Positions 11,601-20,316 of a DNA stretch of 64,000 bases are shown in pieces. The notes beneath the pieces are model-generated. The model was given only the letters and a program-made list of their open reading frames with translations. It was not told the DNA's origin and made no database searches. Position 1 is the first letter of the stretch. Every line of letters begins with the position of its first letter. The position numbers were made by a program, and so were the translations under genes. Source of the DNA: Symbiodinium natans (Eukaryota; Sar; Dinophyceae; Suessiales; Symbiodiniaceae); the NCBI GenBank assembly GCA_905221605.1, contig CAJNDS010002094.1:248001-312000 (forward strand), written 5' to 3'.

Positions 11601-13776
11601 TGCTCGGTGTTGATGTTGACAAGCCTCCGCGGGTCTTGGCAGAGCTTTGAAGTGAAGACGACTGAAGATGTCTGAACTGGCTGTTCAGCGGATTCCTGGC
11701 CTCTTGAAGTAGTCAGCTGCTTCTTCATGCAGAGACAGGAACATGCAGAGCCTCCCCTGCATCTCCAGCAAACCGATCCTGGAAAGTGACTTGGGCACTT
11801 TTGGGGTCCTCTGGCGCGCGCTCGTGCACGCAAGGATTAGGGGTTTCCCAGAAGGGCTGTACATGCTTTAAAGGAAGACTACAACGTCAATCCAGCACAG
11901 TGCACCACCGGAAGAAGGCTGAGGAAGAGGCTTGTCAACAATCTTGCTCTCGTTCTCTTTCAAGCAGCTCAGCGACTCCTCTCAAAGACTGCCCAAAACG
12001 TTGAATCTGGGTGGCAAGCTTCGTCATCACCGTTGACTGCGATCCTTGAACTTGCCAGCTTCCTCCATGATGGATGCCTCCAATGGGCTGACATCTCAAA
12101 TTTACCCGGTGTTGAACTCATGTGCTCCACAAAGACTCCTTGCGTCTGTTAAGACAAAACATCCAGGCGAACGTCCGCTTCATCTGCGGGTGACATTTCT
12201 TCCTTCCTCACTTCTGCTCCGACACATCTCTGCTTGTCATCATCAGCATCTGCGTCATTGTCATCATCCTCATCCGGGTTCAGCTCAACTGCCTTTCACA
12301 GTTGCTACAATTTTTTAACAGCCAGCCGTCACCCCTTGACGAAGACCACAAAGCAAGATCTGACGGTGCACTCTCTCAAAAGCTACAAACACACCAACCT
12401 TGTATAGATGCAGCTCTGAGTTCTCGTAATCGGAGGCTGCGGTAGTATCCTGCTCCTCGACATTAACTTCGACATAAAAGGAACAACAGACAGCGCGACA
12501 GCAACAGTCGCCACAAAATCTCCTTGAACGAGTTCTCATAGTTGTCGATGCATTTCCAGGCTAGCTCATAGTTCTCACACAAGTGTTCTGCAATGGCATA
12601 TCCGACCTGTGTCAACGGTCACAGTCCAGATCATGGCTGGGTCGCTGGGTGAGTGGGCTGCCAAGACCCTCGCCCAGTTCAATCTAGCAGACGACTTGAC
12701 CTTGCACAGAAGCAGAGCCAGTTGCAGAGCCAGGCAGAGAGCTTATTGAATTCATTCAACAAAGCTGGACACATCGCCTGCAGCAGTTTGCGGCGAGTCT
12801 CGGCAAATCCGTGCACATCCCGTCCTTAGGACACGACTAGTCACATCGAGCCATGCCAGTCATCTGCTAGGTGTCCGGCGATGGATCTGCAGCAAGGATA
12901 AATCTCTCAAAATTTGGAGGTTCTCCTGATCGATCCGCAGAGCCTCCGATGCCATGTTTCTGCGGGCGGCACTAGCTACAACAACCTCGTTGTAACGATA
13001 ACCGTTTACAGGGGACACATCGTTGCTCCCTTCCAGGGCCTGCCGGTAGCACTTCACAGCCTGCCAAGGTCTCTCTCGCAACAAACCCCGAATGACGACA
13101 CCAATGTAATGTCCAATTCCCTCGAAGCCTCAAAGTAGTCTCGGTCTTGCCGGTAAAGTAGTCCATACACCTTGGCCAGAAAGGTGCTTGCCCGCAAGTT
13201 GTGAGAGCAACATGAGATCATGCCTGCACGAATGCCTCAGGCAGCCACATGCCAGCAAACGTGACTTTTGAGATCGCATTTCAAGCCCTGCCCGGCAGGC
13301 ACAGAACTGACACAAATGGCGACCTGTCGTGCCAATGTCACGTGACTGCCCTGCCTTGCGCACAAGCTCATAAGCTTCCTCTTTCCGGTCTAAATAGCTC
13401 ACGGTGAGACCCTGTCGCAGCTTCGCAGCTTCGAAACTACTCACAAACACATGAGGGGGCTCTCTAAATACTGCCCCCTTTCGAGGTTCCCGTTGTATTG
13501 CGGAGCCCTATATTGAGCGTACCCAAAAAAGGGCCCCACACTGTAGTGAATCCCGGAATCCCCCACATAACATCTGCGCACACCACGCAACCCAGGCCTT
13601 CATGCACAAAGTCTCCCCATGGTCCGGATGCTTTTTCAAAATGGAATCAGCCGCTTTCAGGCCTGAACATAGCCCAAGTGCTCTCACATTGCGGTGGCAC
13701 ATTGGCAAACATGGCCAAGAAAACCTTTCTTGTACTGCTTGGTTTCGTAGAACTTGACGATGGATCGAAATACTGC
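1326..13776 (-). CDS. naa15: NatA N-terminal acetyltransferase auxiliary subunit NAA15 (intron-rich gene)
   Basis: NAA15 is the TPR-repeat scaffold that anchors the catalytic subunit NAA10 to the ribosome for co-translational N-terminal acetylation. Successive minus-strand exons match the family in order from the N-terminal TPRs (VFRSIVKFYETKQYKKG) to the C-terminal end (RQRCSEFFPLM, then stop). I could place about 43 exons, totalling about 2.1 kb or 700 residues against roughly 850-900 for the family. Mean exon length is about 49 nt and most introns are 55-190 nt. Splice phases join correctly across most junctions. Donors are a mix of GC (most common), GT and GA; all acceptors are AG, usually followed by G. 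Not resolved: the first exon with the start codon, short pieces near 10.5-11.5 kb, 9.99-10.16 kb and 7.8-7.95 kb, and part of the C-terminal region (1.53-2.12 kb). Whether it is expressed is unknown, but the frame looks intact. Confidence 0.93.
2875..3670 (-). CDS. naa15: naa15 exon block 5: lysine-rich linker and start of C-terminal TPRs
   Basis: Exons: 3615-3670 (ETELSAEEKKKLKHKKKRE; GT donor), 3485-3519 (AQKEAQKATDK; GT or GC donor), 3276-3329 (STGKPKKVDDDPDGEKLL; GT), 3087-3143 (QQDAMEQAGKIVQTSARK; donor tentative) and 2875-2910 (VLTYEVFSRQGK; GT). This reproduces the family order: Lys-rich segment (KELKKLRNKQRRAQKKA), acidic stretch, EEAIKF helix, then LFAFEIYFRK. One short exon between 3,087 and 2,910 is probably missing from this model. 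The 95-bp intron 3520-3614 is half minisatellite. Confidence 0.88.
3560..3604. repeat. 10-bp minisatellite filling half of a naa15 intron
   Basis: Five imperfect copies of GCCATGTGCG in a row. They occupy about half of the 95-bp intron 3520-3614, between the Lys-rich exon and the AQKEAQ exon of naa15. Confidence 0.85.
3890..4690. repeat. Degenerate telomere-like tract 1 (CCCTAAA then GGGTTCGGG), in a naa15 intron
   Basis: From 3,890 to about 4,572 the plus strand is a long run of corrupted CCCTAAA-type units (CCCTAAA, CCCGAAA, CCCTGAA, CCCCAAA). From about 4,573 to 4,690 it switches to G-rich units (GGGTTCGGG, GGGTTTGGG). C-rich on the left and G-rich on the right is the reverse of the orientation left by a telomere-telomere fusion. 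The tract sits entirely inside the naa15 intron 3671-4981. Confidence 0.9.
4982..5517 (-). CDS. naa15: naa15 exon block 4: conserved DDQFDFH region
   Basis: Exons: 5430-5517 (FHETFKHFHDIAEDQFDFHN, continuing YCLRKTTLK; GC donor), 5323-5354 (AYVAMLRMQER; GC), 5178-5214 (LYSHKFYRRAAK; GA) and 4982-5048 (DAVNIYLELFASTPEQPESF; GC). They correspond to the family stretch ITDDQFDFHTYCMRK...YVDLLKLED...HPFYFKAA...IEIYLKL, and the phases join exactly. The intron between the last two exons carries a GA/CT microsatellite. The intron after 4,982 is 1,311 bp long and carries the first telomere-like tract. Confidence 0.93.
5112..5160. repeat. GA/CT microsatellite inside a naa15 intron
   Basis: Interrupted (GA)n on the plus strand, which is (TC)n on the transcribed strand, within the naa15 intron 5049-5177. 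It gives that intron a strong pyrimidine tract about 60 bases from its acceptor. Confidence 0.85.
5960..7249 (-). CDS. SLC35B-type (UAA family) nucleotide-sugar / PAPS transporter, intron-free
   Basis: A 429-residue intact frame, by far the longest in the window. Members of this family are antiporters of the Golgi/ER membrane; the SLC35B2/B3 branch moves the sulfate donor PAPS. Hydrophobic segments start near residues 68-93 and 108-130 and continue through about 370, consistent with about ten membrane helices. Family-like motifs are QTMAKTFKMLPTMLMG (170-185), VFDGFTSTFQEKLF (238-251), SATAGQFYIFSMIQEFGALA (306-325) and MNARQ (330-334). A hydrophilic tail follows from 375. Met52 (7,096) is an alternative start if the first 51 residues are not used. 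The gene lies wholly inside a naa15 intron (5518-7419) on the same strand and has no introns itself, which suggests insertion of a reverse-transcribed mRNA. Substrate is not deducible. Confidence 0.9.
   Translation of the reverse strand: MSQDVFHPAFCEISLACLHSTASQHVHPCRPQHGEGTSVAVDAEDAWKLPRMAVSIMLPGAVPKSSGFFRSLLRSLYLALGIIVTIGIYSFLQERMVSQPYDGEIFKATMFLVLCNRIFSVLYSLLMLWRAGESWGTQAPPWKYAAVSFSNMLSTWCQYESLRHVSLVLQTMAKTFKMLPTMLMGVIVSKKRHSMKDILTVVLITTGIMIFAVGGDIKSEHASASSWYGILLLTGFLVFDGFTSTFQEKLFTECRMSKYNQMLYMNLTSASVAVASLLVTDSTWYCFRFLKDHKYFAPDVVALSFSATAGQFYIFSMIQEFGALALAAAMNARQITTIIASYAFRPQSATWTQSIGLALLFLGLILRSVWNWRNIRIREDKTSPSCGGSSPESDKQLGNLGVVRAAKIGHTDVEEVNADVETEEFLQSR
7295..7320 (-). other. Possible degenerate spliced-leader relict upstream of the transporter
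   Basis: On the minus strand, 46 bases upstream of the transporter ATG, the sequence CGTAGAGCCA is followed about 11 bases later by TCAAG. The dinoflagellate spliced leader ends CCGTAGCCATTTTGGCTCAAG (known from the literature); only its two ends match here, with a 2-base insertion and a replaced middle. Position and strand fit a retroposed trans-spliced mRNA, but the match is weak and could be chance. Confidence 0.15.
7420..8459 (-). CDS. naa15: naa15 exon block 3: central TPR region up to the nested-gene intron
   Basis: Exons: 8418-8459 (TVAEHFDFMGDTHK; GA donor), 8275-8325 (ALEYVNEAIEHTPTLVE; GC), 8160-8192 (VYACKARIYKH; GC), 8064-8102 (AGDLESSAQCYEE; GT), 7957-8006 (VRQMDLADRYLNTQCV; GC), 7711-7773 (IVADMRCGEALLFSKEPDSQ; GT), 7568-7612 (AANLHDMQCMWYESA; GT) and 7420-7481 (VGRSYKRQKKYGKALKQFRA; GT). 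ALEYVNEAIEHTPTLVE and LHDMQCMWYE are near-diagnostic for NAA15. A short exon around 7,85x coding ALLR belongs between 7957 and 7773, but its 3' end is ambiguous. The last exon is followed by a 1.9-kb intron that contains the transporter gene. Confidence 0.92.
8547..9030. repeat. Degenerate telomere-like tract 2 (CCCTAAA then TTTAGGG), in a naa15 intron
   Basis: C-rich units (CCCTAAA, CCCCAAA) fill about 8,547-8,880, then TTTAGGG-type units on the same strand fill about 8,876-9,030, with a small echo at 9,605-9,640. The arrangement repeats that of tract 1. It lies in the naa15 intron bounded by exons at 9,934 and 8,459, about 90 bases from the downstream exon. Confidence 0.9.
9934..10627 (-). 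CDS. naa15: naa15 exon block 2: middle TPR region
   Basis: Placed exons: 10437-10495 (VIQFFEGLKADYPKSDSLK; GC donor), 10273-10349 (LPLFFLTGQRFKRKLDEYLR; GC donor), 10170-10212 (GVPSLFRTMRSYYF; GT donor, less sure) and 9934-9979 (IEELLLQYVRCLKEK; GT donor). They match the family stretch that contains RRLPLNFLSGEKF and IIEEL. A further acidic segment near 10,575-10,627 (EPESEVPLTEEQEEEE in frame) probably belongs to the variable loop just before the first exon here, but its boundaries are uncertain. The pieces linking this block to 11,576 and the short segment between 10,170 and 9,979 are unresolved. Confidence 0.85.
11576..13776 (-). CDS. naa15: naa15 exon block 1: N-terminal TPRs (15 exons)
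   Basis: Exons: 13725-13776 (AVFRSIVKFYETKQYKK), 13598-13662 (GLKAADSILKKHPDHGETLC), 13355-13411 (GLTVSYLDRKEEAYELVRK), 13249-13287 (GLKCDLKSHVCWH), 13129-13170 (VYGLLYRQDRDYFE), 13040-13060 (AVKCYRQ), 12880-12943 (ALRIDQENLQILRDLSLLQ), 12778-12824 (RDVHGFAETRRKLLQ), 12674-12700 (VKSSARLNW), 12523-12606 (VGYAIAEHLCENYELAWK), 12399-12455 (EQDTTAASDYENSELHLYK), 12045-12077 (ASIMEEAGKFK), 11932-11978 (ESLSCLKENESKIVD), 11701-11778 (IGLLEMQGRLCMFLSLHEEA), 11576-11624 (LVNINTEHHVYALAYM). Donors in this order: GT, GC, GC, GT, GC, GC, GC, GC, GC, GA, GT, GA, GC, GC, GT. Residue-by-residue spacing to animal NAA15 is preserved across nearly every junction, which is strong evidence for the boundaries. 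A start-codon exon must lie upstream of 13,776; I did not find it. Confidence 0.92.
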
Positions 13777-16719
13777 CTGCGCTCGGAAAAACTCAAATAC
13801 AAAAGCAAACGAAACGTTCGTGGAACTGTCGCTCACGGCAAAGCACGGATTGATGTGGCCACGCCTGGTCCTTTGCCGGGAGGGGTTGCGACATGGCCGC
13901 TCAACGTCGCAACGCGAAATGAGGGGCTGTTCAGGACACTCAGCTGATCTTCTTGGGGGGATACCAGTATTGGGCTTGCTTTGGGGGGTACTAAAGCGGA
14001 TCAGCACAGTATCTATACGCATAGGCTTTCAGCACATACTATCAGGGTAATAGTCAGAAAAAGATACACCACATGTGAACTCAGGCCATTTCATGCCAAA
14101 GTTATTACCTACATGGAGGCCAACATCAGCAGCGGAAGTCAATATACCAAAGGCCTGAGGCGTTTAGATCCAGGTCTGGGGCCCACGGGGCGTGTATCGG
14201 CCGAGCTTTTTTGCCCCCCCTCCAGCCATAGTGCCCCGACCCCCCCTTACCACTGCCGGGGTGGGCTTAGGTCGTGTAGGGTCCTGACGACCCCCAAAGC
14301 AGACCGAACACAGAACGAAGTCGGACAAGTTGCCAACGACAGAGCCTAAATCCGACCCTCATAAACTCATCGCAAACCCCCTTTTAATGTGCAGTTGGGG
14401 GGGGGGGTGCTTCAAAAGGTTTCTCCTGGCTTCAGACCTTTGGCTGGATACCCGCAGGTCCCAAGGTGTCTAAAATATGCAGACGTCGATTGCAAGATGG
14501 AATCCCCTTGCGGCTCCTTGAGGCTTAAGATACTAAAACAAAGAACCTGCCTGTAAGCCCCCACCTTGCCGAAGCTGGCTGGACTACCAGAATAACCACA
14601 GGATTGCTCGGATCTTGTCTCGCTCGCACCCTCATTTACACCCTCGCTCTCACTGTTCTCTTACATGGACTATCCAACAACTCACAACATGCTCATCGCT
14701 GAAACTCTCGCAGCAACACTGACACTACCTCCAGTCACCATTGAACTCCCAACCACCAAGCACGAACAGAACCAACTTTTCAAGCGACGAGACATCCATG
14801 CCAAAGCATGAATATGCATGAATGCAGGCGAATATGTCAGGCATCGCTGTGGGATCTGTGGGACATGGAGCCGGCGATCCGGGGAGAGGCTTTCGGTTGT
14901 CTGGACGTCTCGGCGCCATATCTGGCGCTGAAGGTCTCGCCGTAGAGTTTAAGGTACAGCTTTGCAGTCTTGCGGCAGTTGCGCATCGACGGGACTGCCT
15001 CCTTACAACATCACCCCATCACATGACAGGAGGACTCCCAACGGTTTCAGGCTCGCCTTAGAAAAGTTGCCGCAGGGTTTCAAAGGTTCGGGCGGCTTCT
15101 CAGCAGGGTGCGTCGTTCAACGCCAGGCTCAGAGGCTCAGAGGCCGGAGCCGCGCAGACGCGCGCGAAGCGAATGCAGAATCGGGCCTGGGAAGGTTTAG
15201 GAAATTTTCTGGGTTCTTTGACCTTTGTAATCTTGGTAACCTGTTTGGAATCTTTCGGTGACGTTTGTGCCGGAGGTTCCAAGAATTAGGATCTCACGGT
15301 TTTTTCAGAGCGTTCAGGTGGATGTACTCTGAGTTACTCAAGGCCAGCTCTTCGTGCAAATGCTGGGCATAGAGCCGTCTCAAGGACCTTCAAGTGCACA
15401 GGCCAGGGAGCCGGATGGCCCTGTTTGCGCGCCTTGTGAGGTTCTTGGCTTTTGCCATTATGTGACCCGGAGACATCCGGAGAACGTCTGCCTTCAAAGG
15501 CTCCCAAAGTCAGCTCTCGAGGACTGGAAGGCCCGGTCCTCCGCCTCTGGCCACAAGGCCATCAAGAGATTCGACGAAAGGTTTGAAGAAAGTGAGACAG
15601 CAAACTGCAGAGACCTCTCAAGCTTCGAAGGAACAGAGAAAAAGGTGCCCAAGGGACAGCGGGAGCAGAAGCAAGCACAGGCCCCACACTCCCCAAACTC
15701 CCTGCGAGCCGAACTTTCCGAGCGCAACGCAGGAAACCTTAGGCTTCATCTCCGCTCAGGGGAATCCAAAAAGCCCTACATTCAACCCCAAGTCCGTCCA
15801 GCCAACAGAAAAGCAGGAGAGCTCGGACAGCTCCGATTGCAAGAATGTGCTCTCCTCATATGGCCAAAGCATCCCAAAGGGGTGTGTCCAGCTCCAGATG
15901 TTGCTCTAAAACTTCGGGGTTCGGAAGGCCATCGAAAGCCTCAGGCTGACGGAGGCACTGACGAAACGGTTCCTGAACTCTTTTTCAATTTCAGCCCACG
16001 AATCCACACGAAGTCTCAAACGTGAAGCCCGCACAGGCGTGGCTCGCGCATAAGGACCGTTTTACACCGATGCGCCGCTGCACCGACCCTAAACCATGAA
16101 GCCTACACCCTACTTAAAGCCCGGAACCCTAAAATTAGGCTTCTTTTTTTGGCTAACTTTGCAGACAAATAATGTCGACCCTAGAACCCGAAGAGAGGAG
16201 GGAGTAGAGGAGCACAGCAAACGAGCTCCGGAGCGGAGTCGATTTAGCCTGTGCCCGTCGGGCCCATAAGGAAACGTTTTTTCAAGCCTTAAAGCCCCAA
16301 AACCCCGTGACGCATGCGATGTGGCCTCCCGCGGGATCTGTTGACGTTGTGGGCAACATGTCGTGTTCCGCTGCATTTGCTCAGTTGTGGACTTTTGGCG
16401 CCAAGGCCCAGAGGCGAACTTGGGCGAACTTGGGTGAACCTGGACCCGAATCCAAAAGTTTTTGGGCTTTGGGTTTGCAGCCCGATCACTTCACGACTTG
16501 AAGGCGCGCGCCTTAACTCTTGGAGTGGTTCGTGTGGGCAGAACACACGGTCACTTGCAGTTTCACAGCCAAGGAACTAGACGTGACGCCCTGCGTCTTC
16601 GACTTACATGGTGCTGGCTGCTCCGAATTGTTTCGGATGTGCCAGCTTAAGACTTCTGAAAAGTTGGCAACCGGTAGAGAATTGCGTCTGGCCCCTTCCA
16701 CTCGGAACCGTCGAAATTA
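13777..16719. other. No gene supported
   Basis: This stretch should contain the missing first exon of naa15, but I could not place it. A 223-codon plus-strand frame (15,354-16,025) is no longer than chance allows and has no recognisable motif. A run of 12 or so G lies near 14,397. Telomere-like words (CCCTAAA, CCCTACT) appear at about 16,087-16,135. Confidence 0.4.
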
Positions 16720-16895
16720 GGCGAGTCGGTTCCTGAAACAGCTCTGGGTACCAGAGATAAAGAAGCCTCGCAGCCGCCTTCTGCGACAAGCTTTGTGCTT
16801 CTTGCGCGTGCTCACGCGCTTCGAGAAACAGATGCGCCTCACGCATGCAATACTCTGTCAGCGACGCTAACGGCCCAAGCTCTTGCACCCTTCTG
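16720..16895 (-). CDS. Exon-like segment, unidentified
   Basis: The minus-strand frame reads LGPLASLTEYCMREAHLFLE and on to QKAAARLLYLWYPELFQ: an amphipathic, Ala/Glu/Leu-rich helix-like composition unlike the surrounding frames. An AG-type acceptor (CTGCAG) lies just upstream near 16,900. I recognise no family and cannot connect it to other exons, so it may be one exon of an intron-rich gene or a pseudogene fragment. Confidence 0.3.
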
Positions 16896-16939
16896 CAGCC
16901 CCAAACCGAAATCATGGAGACAGCATGGACCTGCGGCAT

Positions 16940-19896
16940 CCCGACTTCCCCTTAACCTCCGGGCAGGACAAGGCCTGTACGTGGGGCATGGACGGCTGCA
17001 GGGCTCGGCCTTAAGGTCTTCAGAAACCTTGGGGTGTAGGAACCAAAGTGAGTGCTGGGGCAGGCATTAGTGCATTAGACATTGCACGTGCTGGTGCGAT
17101 CGCAGCTGCAGGTGCGGTGTCTCAGGGGCGTATTTGCCTGTGCAGCAACATCAAGGCTTTCTGAGCGAACAGCTGCAGAGCATTCTCGGCTGCAAGGCGA
17201 GTTATCTGGTTGAACACTGAGACTGGTAAGAACTCGAGCTTGAACATACGGCCGCAGAGCTCAAGCACGGGCCTTGCCAACCTTGCCGATTTTCAGTAGC
17301 TGTGTGGGCTCTGGATTCGGGATTGAGACCTACGCTTGGAGCTTAAGGCATCCACGTTCTACGCCTTGGGAAAAACCCGGATATCCTTTTCACACCTCCC
17401 TCGCGAATCTTCATCGAATCTTCAACAAGGCTCGATTGGAAGTCACTGAGCAAAGATGCGAAACATGAAACAAGCCTGGGCCCGGCTGCCGTACATTCTA
17501 GAACCTAAACCGCCCAGGTGGCGGAACCACCTGAAGCTTGTGGACCATGCGAACGGCGCACGCATGGTTGAGGGCAGCAGCTTGTGGCCCCAGAAACCCG
17601 AAGTCTTAACGCCATGTACAGCCAACAACAAATTCTTCAATTCAATCGGCTTCGGGTTGAAACACGCTAGGCCCTGCGTCTACCCTTCGAAATGTGCTGC
17701 TCAAATGCAGATGAGGACTTGGGCTTTGGGATTTAGCAGCACGTCAGGCACTTCAGGACTCATCTGAAGGCTTTATTTAAGGCTTTAGAATCGGATTTTA
17801 GGATACCCCAGCATCGCCCTTTAGGGCGACCATCACCCGGGGACCTTTCCATGGGGGTTAAAGGTATGAAGGAACCGGATGCGGAGGATTTGGAAAGGGC
17901 ATTTCTCGCAAGGGGCCATATGTTTAAATGGGTCGGGTTGTCGCAGGCTTCATCGGGAGGGAAATAGGGTCCCTCCACAACACAGCCGTCCACCTGGCCC
18001 TCTGAGACCCAGAGCTCGAAAGAGCACAGGGATTGAACTTCTGAAAGATGGATCCCCCTTCGATGCTTAGAGGATTTTAAGCTCAGACTGGGCTTAGGGC
18101 ATTTGGCATTTGGGACTCAGAGCTTCGGACCGTTTCGGGCTCAGAGTCCGTGACGGTCCCTAAGCACTCTGGGCATGCCTCCATACTGCCCTAGCCAGGG
18201 GTCGGTCGGATCTACAGGTGCAAGGCTGCGACAGCCAGGATTTGGAGCACTTGGAGCTTGTGGAGCTTGGGCCTCAAGGGCTGAAACGGCTCAGATGCCT
18301 CTAAGCTTTCGCACTAAGGGTGGAGCTCCGAGCCGGCCTTCACAGTTCTCGATTTGGGCGAGTGCATCATGACGAAGGCACGACAAAAACAGGGACAGAC
18401 GGGAAAGCACGGACGGAGGATTGGCAAAGCACACCTAAGACTTTGTTAGACCCTGGAGCTTGAGGCTTCTGGTTTCTCAAGCTTCTGGTCAAAGTAGTGA
18501 GAAACAAAAAGAAAGGACGAGCAGGGCCTTCAAGGTCTCCCTGACGTCTCCGCTAAGGTCGCCTTTCTGACACTTGGATGCTCTCGGCATCTCTTGGTCA
18601 TCTAGGCACGCCACGGTCTCCGGACGTGTCGGAACGGGTTCGAAAGGTCCGGCGTTCAAGTTTTGGGCACAGGCAGGGTGGGCAGGGTGGGCAGGGTAGG
18701 CAGGGCAGGGAGAGCCAGCCCAAGACTCTGCTGCACTCTGACTCCGCCGAGCACACCGAGGCAACATGGTGCACTAGTTCGCGAGGTCAAGGAGTCAGAT
18801 GGTACGTGGTGGTAAACCTCCATCAAGAGTGATCACCAGCGGCCAAAGCATCGGAAACCTAAAAACATCCCGAAAGGGGCAACGGTCACAAATATGCGCT
18901 AGGCCTCTGCTAAGCCTGTGCTATGCCTCCGCTACGCTGAGCTGGCACTTGACGGAAGGGTGTTCGCAAAAGGTAGGGACTGTATGCCACACAGACAGCG
19001 CTTGAAGTAGCCACACCATGTACAGGGTGCCTGCCACGCAGCATAAACCCTTGGCAACCTTGCGAAACCTTTGGAAACCTTAGAGCCTGCTTCGGAGCGT
19101 CAGACTTCAGATCTCACATCCGCTGCAAGACGAGACGTCCGAAACCTGAAGGCACAAACGCTGCAAAGAAGCCGAGGACGTCTTGTGGCCTCAAGGCCAC
19201 TTCAAGCCGAGCTAAGGGGTCCACAAAGATGCACGAGTGTCTAGACATCAAGACCTGAAGGAGGCCGAGGGGCTTAAGGTTTGAGCTTCGGCTTCGGGTC
19301 GCAACCCTCAAACACAACTTGTTTCAATCTCCCAAGGTTGGGAAGGCATGGACGAGAGGAGCAATGACGGTCAGAGCAACGGAAAGCCTAACATGGCCTG
19401 GGATTTAGGACCGTTGATCCAGTGTACGAGCTTCGCCTCAAACTGTAGGGCCAGCCTGCGCTTGTGAGCCTCTCTTCTCGCGCGCATGATCAGATGATCT
19501 GACACGCCGGCACCGGCAACGCGCCAGCCACGAAGGAAGCACCGTGGAATAGTTTCTTGCAAGTTGACGTATTGCAAGTTCACGCAAGTCTTGACCTTTT
19601 GCGCCACCAAAGATCCGGGGTTAAGACAGGGGCGGCGCAGAAAAGTCGACGAATTGAAAGGGATCTCCTCCCTCGACCAACAGCGGATAGCACATGCACG
19701 CAAGCATCATTCTGTGCTGAAAGCAGTCACGGAGCTGCCTTGCAAGCGTGCAGCTTCTCTCTCACCTAAGAACATAACAACGAAGTCACGGAGACCCGCA
19801 CATCAACCACATTTACCGAAACCAGATCTGTCACGCCTATGTCCGCTGCACGCAGAACGACGACGGTTGACTTTGATTTTGCCATGGGTGCGGGGC
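16940..19896. other. No gene supported
   Basis: Short frames only, none with family features. The sequence is rich in words such as GGGCTT, TTAGGG and GGTTTC that resemble decayed telomere-like repeats. One minisatellite lies at 18,671-18,711. Confidence 0.4.
18671..18711. repeat. 10-bp minisatellite (GGCAGGGTGG, about 4 copies)
   Basis: Four imperfect tandem copies of a 10-bp unit are directly visible. Confidence 0.85.
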
Positions 19897-20316
19897 CTAA
19901 GCATGTCTCCGCAAGTCTCTGCAGGTTTCCCGGGATGCACCAAGCCATGTGCGACGAACCAAAAGGAACCAAAGCACAAACGAGAGCAAAGCTTGAAAAG
20001 CTCGAGCGAGTACACGATTAGGTTGAGGTTCTCGCTTGTGCACTGCATGCCTCGGCCTGGCCATGAGGTCATGTCTTGGCATCCGATCAGGCACGTAACG
20101 CATCCTTAGAGTTTTTCTGCCATCCTCAGTTCTCTTCCGAAGGACTGGGCGATGATTGAATCTGTAAGGGTGCGCTGATGTGTACTGACGCTGGCCCCGG
20201 GCACGCCCAAGAAGCCGGAGCTCAGAGAAGTCAAGCAATTCTGGAAGATCTCGAGCCCCCACACCGAGCAGCACCGGATAGCACAAGACTAGCAACCATG
20301 CGAATGTACGGAGCAT
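19897..20316 (-). CDS. Small hypothetical protein with signal-like N-terminus
   Basis: A 139-residue frame starting at Met (20,316) begins MLRTFAWLLVLCYPVLLGVG, a good hydrophobic signal-type segment, followed by ARDLPELL. The centre is Arg/His-rich (YTSAHPYRFNHRPVLRKR), and a second hydrophobic segment (ALLSFVLWFLLV) lies near residues 113-124. The same frame is open upstream to 20,472, but the added N-terminus looks random. I recognise no family. Length alone is within chance, so support rests on composition. Confidence 0.25.
   Translation of the reverse strand: MLRTFAWLLVLCYPVLLGVGARDLPELLDFSELRLLGRARGQRQYTSAHPYRFNHRPVLRKRTEDGRKTLRMRYVPDRMPRHDLMARPRHAVHKREPQPNRVLARAFQALLSFVLWFLLVRRTWLGASRETCRDLRRHA

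Noticed and set aside
15354..16025. 223-codon plus-strand frame
   Set aside because: At about 55% GC a frame of this length is expected roughly once per window by chance; no domain or consistent composition seen.
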